Source: Synergistaceae bacterium (GTDB lineage: Bacteria > Synergistota > Synergistia > Synergistales > Aminobacteriaceae). From it: a stretch of 64,000 bases of DNA. A program made the position numbers and the translations under genes. Below the pieces are notes generated by a model. It had not been told where the DNA came from. It made no database searches and saw only the letters and a program-made list of their open reading frames with translations. Positions 33,395 through 42,362 of this stretch are shown here, in pieces (positions within the stretch are counted from its first letter, which is position 1; each line of letters starts with the position of its first letter). Location of the stretch: the NCBI GenBank assembly GCA_017445405.1, contig JAFSUD010000017.1:1-64000 (forward strand), read 5' to 3'.

Positions 33395-35443
33395 ATGAAG
33401 AAAATATTAGCTGCAGCATTAGTAATGATTATGGCGTTATGTTTCTCCGCTGAGGCCTACACACCGGGCACGTATTCAGCGAAGGCAACAGGCAACAATG
33501 TAAACGTTCCCATTGAAGTAGAAGTTACGTTTGACGCGGACAAGATTACGGACGTTAAGGTCGTCAGGCATGAGGAAACTCCCGGACTCGGGGATAAGGC
33601 GTTCGAGAAGATGATTCCCGCAATCCTTGAGGCACAGAGCACAAAAGTTGACGGCATGACCGGAGCGACGATGTCCTCAAACGCGCTGAGAGAGGCAGTA
33701 GATTCATGCATAGCTCAGGCATCAGGAGCAAAGGCCGAAGTTGTCAGCACCTTCAAGCCCGGAACGTACACAGCGACAGTAACCGGACACAACGGCCCGC
33801 TTACGGTAACTATGACGTTCACGGAGGACAAGATAACTGACCTTAAGGCCGACAACATCGAGTCTCCCGGAATCGGCACGGCAGCGATCGAGATTCTGAC
33901 GAAGGAGATTCTCGGGAATCAGTCCCTTGCGTGCGATGCGGTCAGCGGTGCGACAGTTACGAGCGGAGCATTCCTCGCAGCAGTGCGCGAGTGCATCAAG
34001 CAGACTGGCATAACTGCATCAGTCCTTGAGGCGCGCGAGATAGCTTACCCTGCAAAGAGCGATAAGCCCATCGAGATGGAGGCTGACGTAATCATCATAG
34101 GTGCAGGCGGAGCAGGATTCGCAGCAGCAACAGAAGCCCTCGAGAACGGCGCAACAGTGATTATCCTTGAGAAGAACGAGATGATAGGCGGAAACACAGC
34201 GCGTGCAGGCGGAACACTCAACGCTCCCGACCCTGAGCGTCAGAGCAAGATGAATCCTCCTGTTGAGGACAGCGTCGAACTCTTCATCAAGAACACCCTA
34301 GAGGCCGGAGACTTCAAGGCTGATCCTGAACTCGTGCGTGTACTCTGCAGTCATGCGCTCGAGGCGAGACACTGGCTCACGGATCACGGCACGAAGTGGA
34401 CTGAGATGGTCTACCAGACGATAGGCGGACTGTGGCCGAGAAGCCTCGATGAGAAGGACAAGATAGCCTACAACGGCTTCATTGCTCCGTTAGCTAAGAG
34501 AGTTAATGAGCTGGGCGGAAAAGTTGTGCTGAACTGCAAGGCCGAGAGCCTCATAGCGAACGATGCAGGACGCGTGAATCAGGTTGCCGCGGTTGACACG
34601 AAGAACGGCCAGGAGTACAAGTTCACGGCGAAGAAGGCAGTGATTCTTGCTACGGGTGGCTATGCTGCGAGTGCGGAACTCGTCAAGAAGTATAACGGGC
34701 TTTCAGGACTCCCGACATCTAACGCTCCGACATCGACCGGCGACGGCATCACTATGGGCGTGAAGGCTGGAGCTGCACTTGAGGGCATGGACTATATACA
34801 GATTCATCCGCACGGCAACCCTGTAACCGGAGGACTGCAGAGCCACTTTGCCGGCGTGATAAAGAACTCAATCTACGTGAACAAGGAAGGCAAACGCTTT
34901 GTTGAGGAGAGCGGACGCAGGGACGTAATCTCGAACGCTACGATTGCGCAGACCGGGCAGATAATGTACTCGATTTTCGACAGCGAGGGCGGATTCTACG
35001 CGGGCGTTAAGGAGCTTCCTCCTGCAGAGCTTGCAAACCTCACGAGCAAAGGCTACCTGTACGTGGGCGACTCGCTCGAGGACTTGGCCAAGAAGGCAGG
35101 AATTGACCCTGAAGGCCTGAAGGCGACAGTTGCGCGCTACAACGAGCTTGTTGCTGCAGGCAAGGATACGGACTTTGAGAAGGACGAGGTCGAGCTTCCG
35201 ATAGGCAAAGCACCTTTCTACTGCGTGCCGTTATCCCCGACGCTTCATCACACTATGGGCGGACTGAAGATAAACACGGAGGCTCAGGTGCTAAGAGAGG
35301 ACGGCTCGGTGATTCCGGGACTGTACGCGGCTGGCGAGGTTACCGGAGGCATTCACGGGTCAAACAGAGTCGGCGGAAATGCATTGACTGACGGAGTGGT
35401 CTTCGGACGCATCGCAGGAAAGAACGCCGCAATGGGCAAGTAA
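33395..35443 (+). CDS. Secreted flavin reductase with two FMN-binding domains (fumarate/urocanate reductase type)
   Basis: 682 residues. A signal peptide (LAAALVMIMALCFSAEA) is followed by two FMN-binding domains with the covalent-attachment motif: DGMTGATMSS near residue 90 and DAVSGATVTS near 190. The rest is a flavoprotein reductase like flavocytochrome c fumarate reductase: ADVIIIGAGGAGFAAATEAL, EGKRFVEESGRRD with the expected Arg, LHHTMGGLKIN, and HGSNRVGGNALTDG. Such exported enzymes use fumarate, urocanate, cinnamates or similar unsaturated acids as electron acceptors. No heme motif (CxxCH) is visible. The adjacent TRAP genes suggest a linked substrate. Confidence 0.88.
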   Translation: MKKILAAALVMIMALCFSAEAYTPGTYSAKATGNNVNVPIEVEVTFDADKITDVKVVRHEETPGLGDKAFEKMIPAILEAQSTKVDGMTGATMSSNALREAVDSCIAQASGAKAEVVSTFKPGTYTATVTGHNGPLTVTMTFTEDKITDLKADNIESPGIGTAAIEILTKEILGNQSLACDAVSGATVTSGAFLAAVRECIKQTGITASVLEAREIAYPAKSDKPIEMEADVIIIGAGGAGFAAATEALENGATVIILEKNEMIGGNTARAGGTLNAPDPERQSKMNPPVEDSVELFIKNTLEAGDFKADPELVRVLCSHALEARHWLTDHGTKWTEMVYQTIGGLWPRSLDEKDKIAYNGFIAPLAKRVNELGGKVVLNCKAESLIANDAGRVNQVAAVDTKNGQEYKFTAKKAVILATGGYAASAELVKKYNGLSGLPTSNAPTSTGDGITMGVKAGAALEGMDYIQIHPHGNPVTGGLQSHFAGVIKNSIYVNKEGKRFVEESGRRDVISNATIAQTGQIMYSIFDSEGGFYAGVKELPPAELANLTSKGYLYVGDSLEDLAKKAGIDPEGLKATVARYNELVAAGKDTDFEKDEVELPIGKAPFYCVPLSPTLHHTMGGLKINTEAQVLREDGSVIPGLYAAGEVTGGIHGSNRVGGNALTDGVVFGRIAGKNAAMGK

Positions 35444-35456
35444 GAATTTATAGATA

Positions 35457-35494
35457 ATCCCGGCTTCTGTGAATCCTCCTGAGCCGGGATTTTT
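35457..35494 (+). terminator. Bidirectional terminator after the flavin reductase
   Basis: Stem ATCCCGGCT/GAGCCGGGAT followed by TTTTT on the plus strand, between the convergent flavin reductase and lysR genes. Confidence 0.85.
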
Positions 35495-36456
35495 CATGAG
35501 TAATGCTTCGTGATTGAGTGCGCATAATTCCTGAATACGCGTTCTGTGCTGTTAATGAAGTCATTCACGTAGTTCGGCAGGTTGTAGTCCGACCTGTACA
35601 CAAGATACGTCTCGTTCGTGTCGATGTCCTCAAGCAGCGGAAACGTGCAGAGCTTCTCACCGTCAGGCAACGTATCATTGCGGTGCTGGTAAAGCGTTAT
35701 CGGTGAGAGCAGCCCGACCCCGAGTCCAGTCTTCGCAGTGTCATAAATTAATCCCTGTTCATCACATTCAAGGATGTAGTACGGCTTCTTTCTGTGCGCA
35801 AGGAATCTATCGAGGGACTCGCGCAGCCTGTTTCCCTGCCTGAGGGTAATTACCGGCATGTTAGTTATCTTCATGATGTCTGCTCCTCCAGCAAACGACT
35901 TCAGGACTTCAGCGTAATCATTGGGGTAGCATTCACGTATCAGCCCCTCCGTGAAGCAGCAATGAAGGTTCTCCGTAGCGAGCAGAGTCTTGTGCTGGTT
36001 TAGGCTGTTCGGAACGTCTATGCCAACATAGAGGTCTATCTTGCCGTCCATCAACAGCTCATCAAGATAGCTGCTCTTGCCGTCGACAAGCTCAATCGAT
36101 ATGTTAGGGTGCGACGGCTTGAACAGTCCCCATATCAGCGGGAAGAATACGCTGCTCCTCAAGCGGGAGATGCCGAAATTCAGGGTAGCTTTTGCATTAA
36201 CGGTGATGTCAGAGAATGCTGAACGTATCGCTGCTTCTGCCTCCATTATCTGCCTGCCGTAAAACACTAACTGCTTCCCTGCGTCTGTGAGTCTGAACGA
36301 CGGCCTCCTGTCGAAGAGCTGGACGCTGTACTCCTCCTCAAGCCGCCTTATGTGTCCGCTGAGTGCCTGCTGGCTGATGTGCAGGTGCTCGGCCGTGCGG
36401 GTAATATTCATCTCTTCAGCTACCGCCAAAAAGTACTCTATGCTCTTAAGATTCAT
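35494..36456 (-). CDS. LysR-family transcriptional regulator
   Basis: 320 residues: N-terminal winged HTH (MNLKSIEYFLAVAEEMNITR, LHISQQALSGHIRRLEEEY), then a periplasmic-binding-protein-like effector domain. It is divergent from the aldolase operon at 36600 and convergent with the flavin reductase, so it probably controls the organic-acid genes. Two TTGTGAT half-sites lie in the divergent region. Confidence 0.92.
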   Translation of the reverse strand: MNLKSIEYFLAVAEEMNITRTAEHLHISQQALSGHIRRLEEEYSVQLFDRRPSFRLTDAGKQLVFYGRQIMEAEAAIRSAFSDITVNAKATLNFGISRLRSSVFFPLIWGLFKPSHPNISIELVDGKSSYLDELLMDGKIDLYVGIDVPNSLNQHKTLLATENLHCCFTEGLIRECYPNDYAEVLKSFAGGADIMKITNMPVITLRQGNRLRESLDRFLAHRKKPYYILECDEQGLIYDTAKTGLGVGLLSPITLYQHRNDTLPDGEKLCTFPLLEDIDTNETYLVYRSDYNLPNYVNDFINSTERVFRNYAHSITKHYS

Positions 36457-36469
36457 ACATATACCTCAC

Positions 36470-36546
36470 TTGTGATACACAATAATTTTGTTGTCGGTAC
36501 GTGAAAACTTAAACTGTTTGTGATTGTCATTGACGTAGATTATAGT
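36470..36546 (+). promoter_or_regulatory. LysR operator candidate and promoter of the aldolase operon
   Basis: A perfect 13-bp palindrome TTGTGATACACAA lies at 36470-36482. A second TTGTGAT occurs at 36518, where TTGTGA (36518-36523), a 17-base spacer and TATAGT (36541-36546) form a promoter-like pair. Overlap of the second half-site with the -35 box fits LysR control, but this is inference. Confidence 0.45.
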
Positions 36547-36599
36547 ACACCTATCCACAGAACATACAGCATATTTTACGGAAAAGGTGATGACTCTTT

Positions 36600-37601
36600 A
36601 TGGGCGTTACGTTAATGGACTGCACCCTCAGAGACGGCGCAAACATCGTCGGGAAAGGGTTTGACGCGGAAATTACGGATATGGTACTTGACGGCCTTAC
36701 TTTGTGCAATGTGCCGGTTATCGAGTTCGGGAATGCCGGAGGTATCGGCGCGTATGAGGTCGCAGGGTTCACTCAGGCACTCACTGACAGCGAGTATCTC
36801 AGCATCGCGCAGAAATACTTAACACGCGGCTCTGAGCTGGGAATGTTCCTCAACGCGAAACGTTACCGTGAGGACTATGTAGCACTCGCCAGAGAGAACG
36901 GACTCTCGTTCCTGAGAGTGGGCGCGGACGCAGGAGAGCTTGAAATCTCCATAGCTCCCATCAAGTGCGTGAAGAAGTACGGCCTCAAAGCCTTTTACTC
37001 ATTGATGAAGGCGTATATCCTCAGTGCTGACGAACTCGCCGAAGAAGCAAAGGCTCTTGAGGATGCCGGACTCGACCAGATTACCATCATGGACTCCGCA
37101 GGGACGATGTTTCCCGATCAGGTCGCGGAGTACACCAGCAAGCTCGTGAATGCCGTATCAATTCCTGTAGCTTTCCACTGCCACAATAATTTGGGTCTGT
37201 CGTCAGCTAATGCTCTCGCTGCATGGCAGAACGGCGCAAAGATTCTCGACTGCGGGCTAATGGGCATGGCAAGAAGCGCGGGCAACCTCCCCACCGAAGT
37301 ATGCGTGGGAATGATGCAGCGTTACGGAGAGATGAAGAGTATCGACCTCTACAAGATGCTTGACTTCATCGAAAAGCGGTTGATGCCAGCAATGGAGAAA
37401 CACAGCTATCACAACTCAATCACGCCTCTTGACCTCACGCTCGGAATCTCCGGCTGCCACTCGAGTTTCGTGAAGACGTTCAAGACCGTAGCTCAGGAAA
37501 AGAATGTGAATCTCTTCCGGCTGATTGTCGAGGTCTCAGCGCAGAACCGCAAGAACCCTTCAGAGTCGCTCATCCGTGAAGTCGCAGAGAGGTTAGCATG
37601 A
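36600..37601 (+). CDS. 4-hydroxy-2-oxovalerate aldolase-like DRE-TIM lyase
   Basis: 333 residues. The start MDCTLRDGANIVGKGF holds the Asp-Arg motif, and FHCHNNLGLSSANA the metal-binding His pair of DRE-TIM enzymes. Length and C-terminal helices resemble 4-hydroxy-2-oxovalerate aldolase, which splits a hydroxy-keto acid into pyruvate and an aldehyde. No partner acetaldehyde dehydrogenase is adjacent. The stop overlaps the next ATG by 4 bp. Confidence 0.8.
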   Translation: MGVTLMDCTLRDGANIVGKGFDAEITDMVLDGLTLCNVPVIEFGNAGGIGAYEVAGFTQALTDSEYLSIAQKYLTRGSELGMFLNAKRYREDYVALARENGLSFLRVGADAGELEISIAPIKCVKKYGLKAFYSLMKAYILSADELAEEAKALEDAGLDQITIMDSAGTMFPDQVAEYTSKLVNAVSIPVAFHCHNNLGLSSANALAAWQNGAKILDCGLMGMARSAGNLPTEVCVGMMQRYGEMKSIDLYKMLDFIEKRLMPAMEKHSYHNSITPLDLTLGISGCHSSFVKTFKTVAQEKNVNLFRLIVEVSAQNRKNPSESLIREVAERLA

Positions 37602-38563
37602 TGAAGATTACTCTTGCAGGGAAATATCCCGCTCACACTTTCGAGAAGCTGAGAGAGATTCTTCCGGCCGACAGGTTCCCGCTCGTCGAGGTGAATACGC
37701 AGGAAGCATACGACGCAATGACAGACGCAGAAGTGATGATACTGCGCATCTTCAAAGCTCCCCGCGAAGTCATCGAGCGCAACAAGAACCTCAAGATGAT
37801 AATGCGCTGGGGTGCGGGCTTCGACTCTGTAGACATTGAGGCAGCGGGCGAACATGGAGTCCTTGTAACCAACACTCCGGGCGCGAATGCCGGTGCGGTG
37901 TCCGAACTTGCTGTGCTCCTGATGCTAGCGGTCGGCAGAAAGCTGCTGTGCCATGAGGACAGCCTGAGACGCGGAGAGTGGAGCAAGAACACGTACATCA
38001 ACAGCTCCTACACGCTCAACAACAAGGTAGTCGGCATCGTGGGAGCAGGGAACATCGGGAGGCAGGTTGCGCGGAAAGTTCAGGCCTTCGGAGCAGCGAC
38101 TCAGTACTACGACCCCTACAGGCTCAAGCCGGAGATGGAGGAGAAATTTGCGCTGACGTTCCGGCCTCTCGACGAGGTGCTGAAGACTTCGGACATCATT
38201 ACGCTTCATGTGCCGCTGACTGATGAGAACTATCACATGATTGACGCAGAGAGAATCAAGGGCATGAAGGACGGAGCAATCATTATCAACACTGCACGCG
38301 GCGGGCTGATTGATGATCACGCACTGTGCGAGGCTGTGAGGAGCGGCAAGCTGTCAGGTGCAGGACTCGACGGTGTAGAGCATGAGCCTCTGGCATCAGA
38401 TGATGAACTCCTCAGCACGCCGAACATCATCGTTACACCCCACGTAGGGGGCGGGACAGCGGACATCGGCGACGTGATTATCCCGATGCTTGCGAAGGAC
38501 ATCACCGACTTTGCAGACGGAAAAGACGTTCAGCATGTCGTGAACAAACAGTACATGAAGTAA
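37598..38563 (+). CDS. D-2-hydroxyacid dehydrogenase
   Basis: 321 residues of the D-isomer-specific hydroxyacid dehydrogenase family: NAD loop GIVGAGNIGRQVA, catalytic Arg/Glu region IINTARGGLIDDHAL and His in VTPHVGGGTAD. It would interconvert a 2-keto and D-2-hydroxy acid, plausibly acting on a product of the aldolase with which it is co-translated. ATG at 37598 or 37601. Confidence 0.9.
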   Translation: MMKITLAGKYPAHTFEKLREILPADRFPLVEVNTQEAYDAMTDAEVMILRIFKAPREVIERNKNLKMIMRWGAGFDSVDIEAAGEHGVLVTNTPGANAGAVSELAVLLMLAVGRKLLCHEDSLRRGEWSKNTYINSSYTLNNKVVGIVGAGNIGRQVARKVQAFGAATQYYDPYRLKPEMEEKFALTFRPLDEVLKTSDIITLHVPLTDENYHMIDAERIKGMKDGAIIINTARGGLIDDHALCEAVRSGKLSGAGLDGVEHEPLASDDELLSTPNIIVTPHVGGGTADIGDVIIPMLAKDITDFADGKDVQHVVNKQYMK

Positions 38564-38583
38564 CTCAAAAGGGGGAGAAAATT

Positions 38584-39906
38584 ATGACGGTAGCAAGTTT
38601 TATCAGTGATACGCTCGTTATTGCGGTGTTCATGTTGGCGGGGTTCTTTATCCGCGAGATCGTGAAGCCGGTGCAGAGGCTGTTTCTTCCGTCGTCGTTA
38701 ATCGGCGGACTCGTGCTGCTCATTCTTGGGCCTCAGCTGTTGAACTGGGTAGAAGTTCCTGCGAGCTGCGGAAAACTTCCCAACGTGCTAATAGATATAG
38801 TTATGGCCTCGCTGGTCTTCGGCGTGAACTTCGACAAGGACAAGATAATGTCGTACCTCGACTACGTGTGCGTGCCGATGCCAATCTACGGAATCCAGAT
38901 GGCACTAGGCGTATGGCTCGGGTACATACTCCAGCAGACTTGGCCCGGACTTCCTACAGGCTGGGGAGTAATGGGAGTGTTCTCGTTCCACGGCGGACAC
39001 GGTACGGCTGCCGCTGCTGCGTCGACATTTGAGAAGCTCGGCGTTGCGGGCAACATGTCGGTCGGAATGGTTCTCTCGACTGTGGGACTGATTGTCGCAA
39101 TGGCTGTAGGTATGGTCATCGTCAACGTCGGAGTCAGAAGAGGATGGGCATCATACGTGAAGGAACCCAAAGCCCAGCCGCCCTACTTCTACGGAGGCGT
39201 TCTTCCTGAAGAGAAACGCGCATCAATCGGTCGGACAGTTACAACGAGCATCAGCATCAATCATCTTGCGCTTCAGGCTGCGTGGCTGCTCTCTGCACTG
39301 TATTTAGGGCGCGTGCTGTTCAAGACTGTGGGAGCATATATCCCGTTTGTTGCGACACTGCCCAGCGTCCTGCGCGGAGTTTTCGGCGGTGCAGTCCTCT
39401 GGAAGCTGATACAGATATTCAAGCTCGAAAAGTATGTTGACCTGAAGACGATACATCTTATCAGCGGTTTCCTGCTTGAGGTCGTAGTCTTTACGGCGAT
39501 GGCGACTCTGGATATAGACTTCATCTCGTCGTACATCATCCCGATAATCATTTACTCGGTCGTCATGGTGGCGGTAACTGTGCCTACGGTGCTTTTCTGC
39601 GCAAAGAGGTTCTGCCGGAGCGAGTGGTTCGAGAAGGCGGTTATGGCGTTCGGAGCAGCGACGGGCAACACCTCGACGGGACTCGCTCTTGTGCGTGCAG
39701 TTGACCCCGAGTCGCAGTCGTCGGCGGGAGACACTCACGGAGTTTACACGACGCTGACTGCGTGGAAGGACGCGTTTGTGGGATTTGCTCCTGCGTGGCT
39801 GATGAGCGGAATTGCGGTTACTGTCGGGACGGGAGCGGCAATATGTGTAGCTTTCCTTGTGCTGGGATTCTTATTCTTCGACACCAAGCGCAGGAAGTCC
39901 GCATAA
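38584..39906 (+). CDS. Sodium:glutamate symporter (GltS) family carrier
   Basis: 440 residues with about ten hydrophobic helices in two repeats, each with a reentrant GHGTA/GNTST-like loop: FHGGHGTAAAAASTF and GAATGNTSTGLAL. GltS imports glutamate with sodium. In this cluster a related carboxylate is possible. A purine-rich ribosome site (AAAGGGGGAG) precedes the ATG. Confidence 0.88.
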   Translation: MTVASFISDTLVIAVFMLAGFFIREIVKPVQRLFLPSSLIGGLVLLILGPQLLNWVEVPASCGKLPNVLIDIVMASLVFGVNFDKDKIMSYLDYVCVPMPIYGIQMALGVWLGYILQQTWPGLPTGWGVMGVFSFHGGHGTAAAAASTFEKLGVAGNMSVGMVLSTVGLIVAMAVGMVIVNVGVRRGWASYVKEPKAQPPYFYGGVLPEEKRASIGRTVTTSISINHLALQAAWLLSALYLGRVLFKTVGAYIPFVATLPSVLRGVFGGAVLWKLIQIFKLEKYVDLKTIHLISGFLLEVVVFTAMATLDIDFISSYIIPIIIYSVVMVAVTVPTVLFCAKRFCRSEWFEKAVMAFGAATGNTSTGLALVRAVDPESQSSAGDTHGVYTTLTAWKDAFVGFAPAWLMSGIAVTVGTGAAICVAFLVLGFLFFDTKRRKSA

Positions 39907-39920
39907 CGGAAGAAAATACA

Positions 39921-39949
39921 TCCCGGTCGGTTCATGGCCGGGAATTTTT
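39921..39949 (+). terminator. Bidirectional terminator after the GltS-like gene
   Basis: Stem TCCCGGTC/GGCCGGGA with a T-G pair and a loop of about seven bases, then ATTTTT on the plus strand, between convergent genes. Confidence 0.8.
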
Positions 39950-39953
39950 GTGT

Positions 39954-40577
39954 CTACTTTTTGGCAGTGATGACAAGCCACGAGTGAGAAGGATGATGCT
40001 CAGTGTGTATCTCGCTGAAGCCCGCAGAAGCAAGCGCGGACTCGATGTCGTCGGCGGTGTAGGTCTTCATCTCGTCGATCACGCTCTCGAACCACAGGCT
40101 CGGTTTGTCCCTTCCGTCTGACTCGCTCACGATCACGAAGTATCCTCCTGCCTTGAGGACTCTTCTGACCTCAGCAAAGCACTTCACTAGTCCCGGCCAG
40201 AAATATATTGTCTCGAATGCCGTCGCAAGGTCAAATTTTCCGTCCTCAAACTTTAACGCAGACACATCACCTTCAACTACTTCACATCTTCCTGAAGCTA
40301 TCATGTCCTTGTTATAGGCACGTGCTTTCTCAAGAGATAACGGCGAATAGTCAACTCCTGTAACGTGTGAGTGAGGATACTTCATCAGCAAATCCCGTAT
40401 ATTTTTGCCTCCTCCGCAGCCCAGTTCTGCAATCTCCAGCGGTTCAGGAATATTCATGCGCGACATTCCCCAATGAGCAACTTTAGCGTGAAAGATATTC
40501 ATTCCAGCAATCATGACCTTGCCAAGAAAGCCGGAAGGTTTTGCGGCATTGCTGAAGAATTTTTTTGCCAGTCCCAT
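39954..40577 (-). CDS. Class I SAM-dependent methyltransferase
   Basis: 207 residues with the SAM-binding signature EIAELGCGGGKNIRDLL, an acidic second strand (HVTGVDYSPLSLEKA) and a UbiE-like FDLATAFETIYFWP. AGGAGG lies about ten bases before the ATG. The N-terminal segment (GLAKKFFSNAAKPSG) is typical of a clade in anaerobes with unknown substrate. Confidence 0.85.
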   Translation of the reverse strand: MGLAKKFFSNAAKPSGFLGKVMIAGMNIFHAKVAHWGMSRMNIPEPLEIAELGCGGGKNIRDLLMKYPHSHVTGVDYSPLSLEKARAYNKDMIASGRCEVVEGDVSALKFEDGKFDLATAFETIYFWPGLVKCFAEVRRVLKAGGYFVIVSESDGRDKPSLWFESVIDEMKTYTADDIESALASAGFSEIHTEHHPSHSWLVITAKK

Positions 40578-40631
40578 TTTGATGCATACCTCCTAAAAAG
40601 TTTTGTGCACCAAATTATAGCAGAGAAAGAA

Positions 40632-41573
40632 TCACATCATCCCCAAGCTATGAAGCCCGAACGTCCATATGAATATCGTGAACACTGATAATATCGTCGT
40701 TACGCAAACTAGCTGACCTGCGAGCTGGCCATCCGCACCCATAGCTACAGCCATCGGGTAAGACGCAACAGCAGACGGAGCAGCGAACACTACCATCATT
40801 GCGCAGAGGCTCTGTTCACGGAATCCGACCAAGACAGATAACGGCATGAACACCAGAGGCACTATTACCATACGCAGGAACACTCCCCAGAGCAGTAATC
40901 TTTTGTCATTAAGAGCCTGTGCCATGTCCAGCCCTACACCTAGAGATATGAAGCTGATTGTCGTTGTGGAGTTAGCTATATTCCTGATGACGTACCAGAC
41001 AGGAGCAGGAATAGTTACCCCTAAGCCCTTGACTATGAAGCCCATAATCGCGCCTATAATCATTGGGTTCTTGAAGATGGCAAGAAATAGCTGCAGAATA
41101 TTAGCCTGTTTTGACCTTCCGGCCTCAAGAATTATTGCTGAGAATATATTTATTGCAGGAATCACAAGCACCCCGAGCATCACGACCATTCCAGTATTGC
41201 CTTCACCGTAAAGTGCCTCACACACCGCTATTCCGAAAAGTATATAATTGCCCCTCACAGTAGCCTGGCCGATAACAGAATACTTTCTGCCGTCCTTAGT
41301 GAGCAGCTTCGGAAAAGTCATGCTGAACGCAAAATTTATCATCAGACACACAGCCACAAAGATTAATTCTTTCCATGCGAGGCCGTGTGAATAATCCATG
41401 TCATAAATATTCTTGAACAGCAGCACGGGCATGAATACTTTGAAGATTATGCGGTCGTATGTCTTCATTGTCGGGCGGTCAATCCATTTTCTGACTCTTG
41501 AGAACCAGCCGACAGCCATTAACAGCATGAGGGGTGTAACAACTCTTACAGCAGCATAAAAACTTTCACTCAT
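40632..41573 (-). CDS. AEC-family transporter
   Basis: 313 residues and about ten hydrophobic helices in the auxin efflux carrier/malate permease family, with LFKNIYDMDYSHG near the front and FAAPSAVASYPMAVAMGADG near the end. Members export or import organic acids such as malate. The upstream region contains a decayed copy of the neighbouring gene's 3' end. Confidence 0.85.
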   Translation of the reverse strand: MSESFYAAVRVVTPLMLLMAVGWFSRVRKWIDRPTMKTYDRIIFKVFMPVLLFKNIYDMDYSHGLAWKELIFVAVCLMINFAFSMTFPKLLTKDGRKYSVIGQATVRGNYILFGIAVCEALYGEGNTGMVVMLGVLVIPAINIFSAIILEAGRSKQANILQLFLAIFKNPMIIGAIMGFIVKGLGVTIPAPVWYVIRNIANSTTTISFISLGVGLDMAQALNDKRLLLWGVFLRMVIVPLVFMPLSVLVGFREQSLCAMMVVFAAPSAVASYPMAVAMGADGQLAGQLVCVTTILSVFTIFIWTFGLHSLGMM

Positions 41574-41586
41574 AATAATTACTCCT

Positions 41587-41785
41587 TGTGTATAACTTCA
41601 TGTGCTTTGCGGGCAATTGGGAATGATAAATTATACTTCACTGGCAGCTCTTCAGGCGTGAGCTTCTCCGCCTCGTCAATGGGAATGTATGTTATGTCGT
41701 TGTCTTCATGCACTCTTCATGACGCACTCCCACTCGCAAGCCTTCAGCCTCCCGTCCTTGCTCATGCCTACGAACCTCTCAGAAA
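41587..41785 (-). pseudogene. Decayed duplicate of the 3' end of the unknown membrane gene
   Basis: About 190 bp corresponding to the last third of the gene at 41786-42361 are repeated directly downstream. Shared blocks include GGAGAAGCTCACGCCTGAAG and ACGACATAACATACAT on the minus strand. An internal deletion and several substitutions break the frame. Confidence 0.85.
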
Positions 41786-42361
41786 CTACCTGACATTGTG
41801 CATAACTTCATATGCCTTGCTGGCAATAGGAGGAAGTAAATTATGCTTCATGGCCAGCTCTTCAGGCGTGAGCTTCTCCGCCTCGTCAATGAGAATGTAT
41901 GTTATGTCGTTGTCTTCATACTTCTTAGGCGCACTCTTCATGACGCACTCCCACGCACAGGCCTTCAGCCTCCCGTCCTCACTCATGCCCTCAAGATTCC
42001 TGCGCACCTTCAGAATCTCCCTGACCTTCCCGGCAATTCCCGAGACTCCCACGAACACAGCCATCGGCCCAATCACTCGCAGAGCACTCATCACATCACG
42101 CAGACTCAGAGTCAGAGTCATCACAAGCCCGGCCAAGACCAGTCCCCCGAATCCCGAACAAGCCCGCAGTATTCTTCCTGCAGGAAAAAGTGAAGCCCGC
42201 ATCTCCTCAGAGACACAGGCCGCACAAACGCTCAATACTTTTTCTTCACCCAACGCCTGAATCAGCTTCTCGCCGTCAAAGTCCCTCACATGAAGGGTGT
42301 GAACTTCAAGCACTCTGAAGCTGTACTCAGGATCAGGTCTATCACAGCATAAGCACTTCAC
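41786..42361 (-). CDS. Unknown membrane protein with N-terminal Cys pairs
   Basis: Not recognised. 191 residues: MKCLCCDRP and SVCAACVSEE give two Cys pairs that could bind zinc, followed by two hydrophobic helices (GGLVLAGLVMTLTLSL and VIGPMAVFVGVSGIAG) and an acidic C-terminal region (YILIDEAEKLTPEEL). It starts 1 bp after the 2HCT carrier stop, so they share a transcript. Its 3' end is duplicated downstream. Confidence 0.6.
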   Translation of the reverse strand: MKCLCCDRPDPEYSFRVLEVHTLHVRDFDGEKLIQALGEEKVLSVCAACVSEEMRASLFPAGRILRACSGFGGLVLAGLVMTLTLSLRDVMSALRVIGPMAVFVGVSGIAGKVREILKVRRNLEGMSEDGRLKACAWECVMKSAPKKYEDNDITYILIDEAEKLTPEELAMKHNLLPPIASKAYEVMHNVR

Positions 42362-42362
42362 T

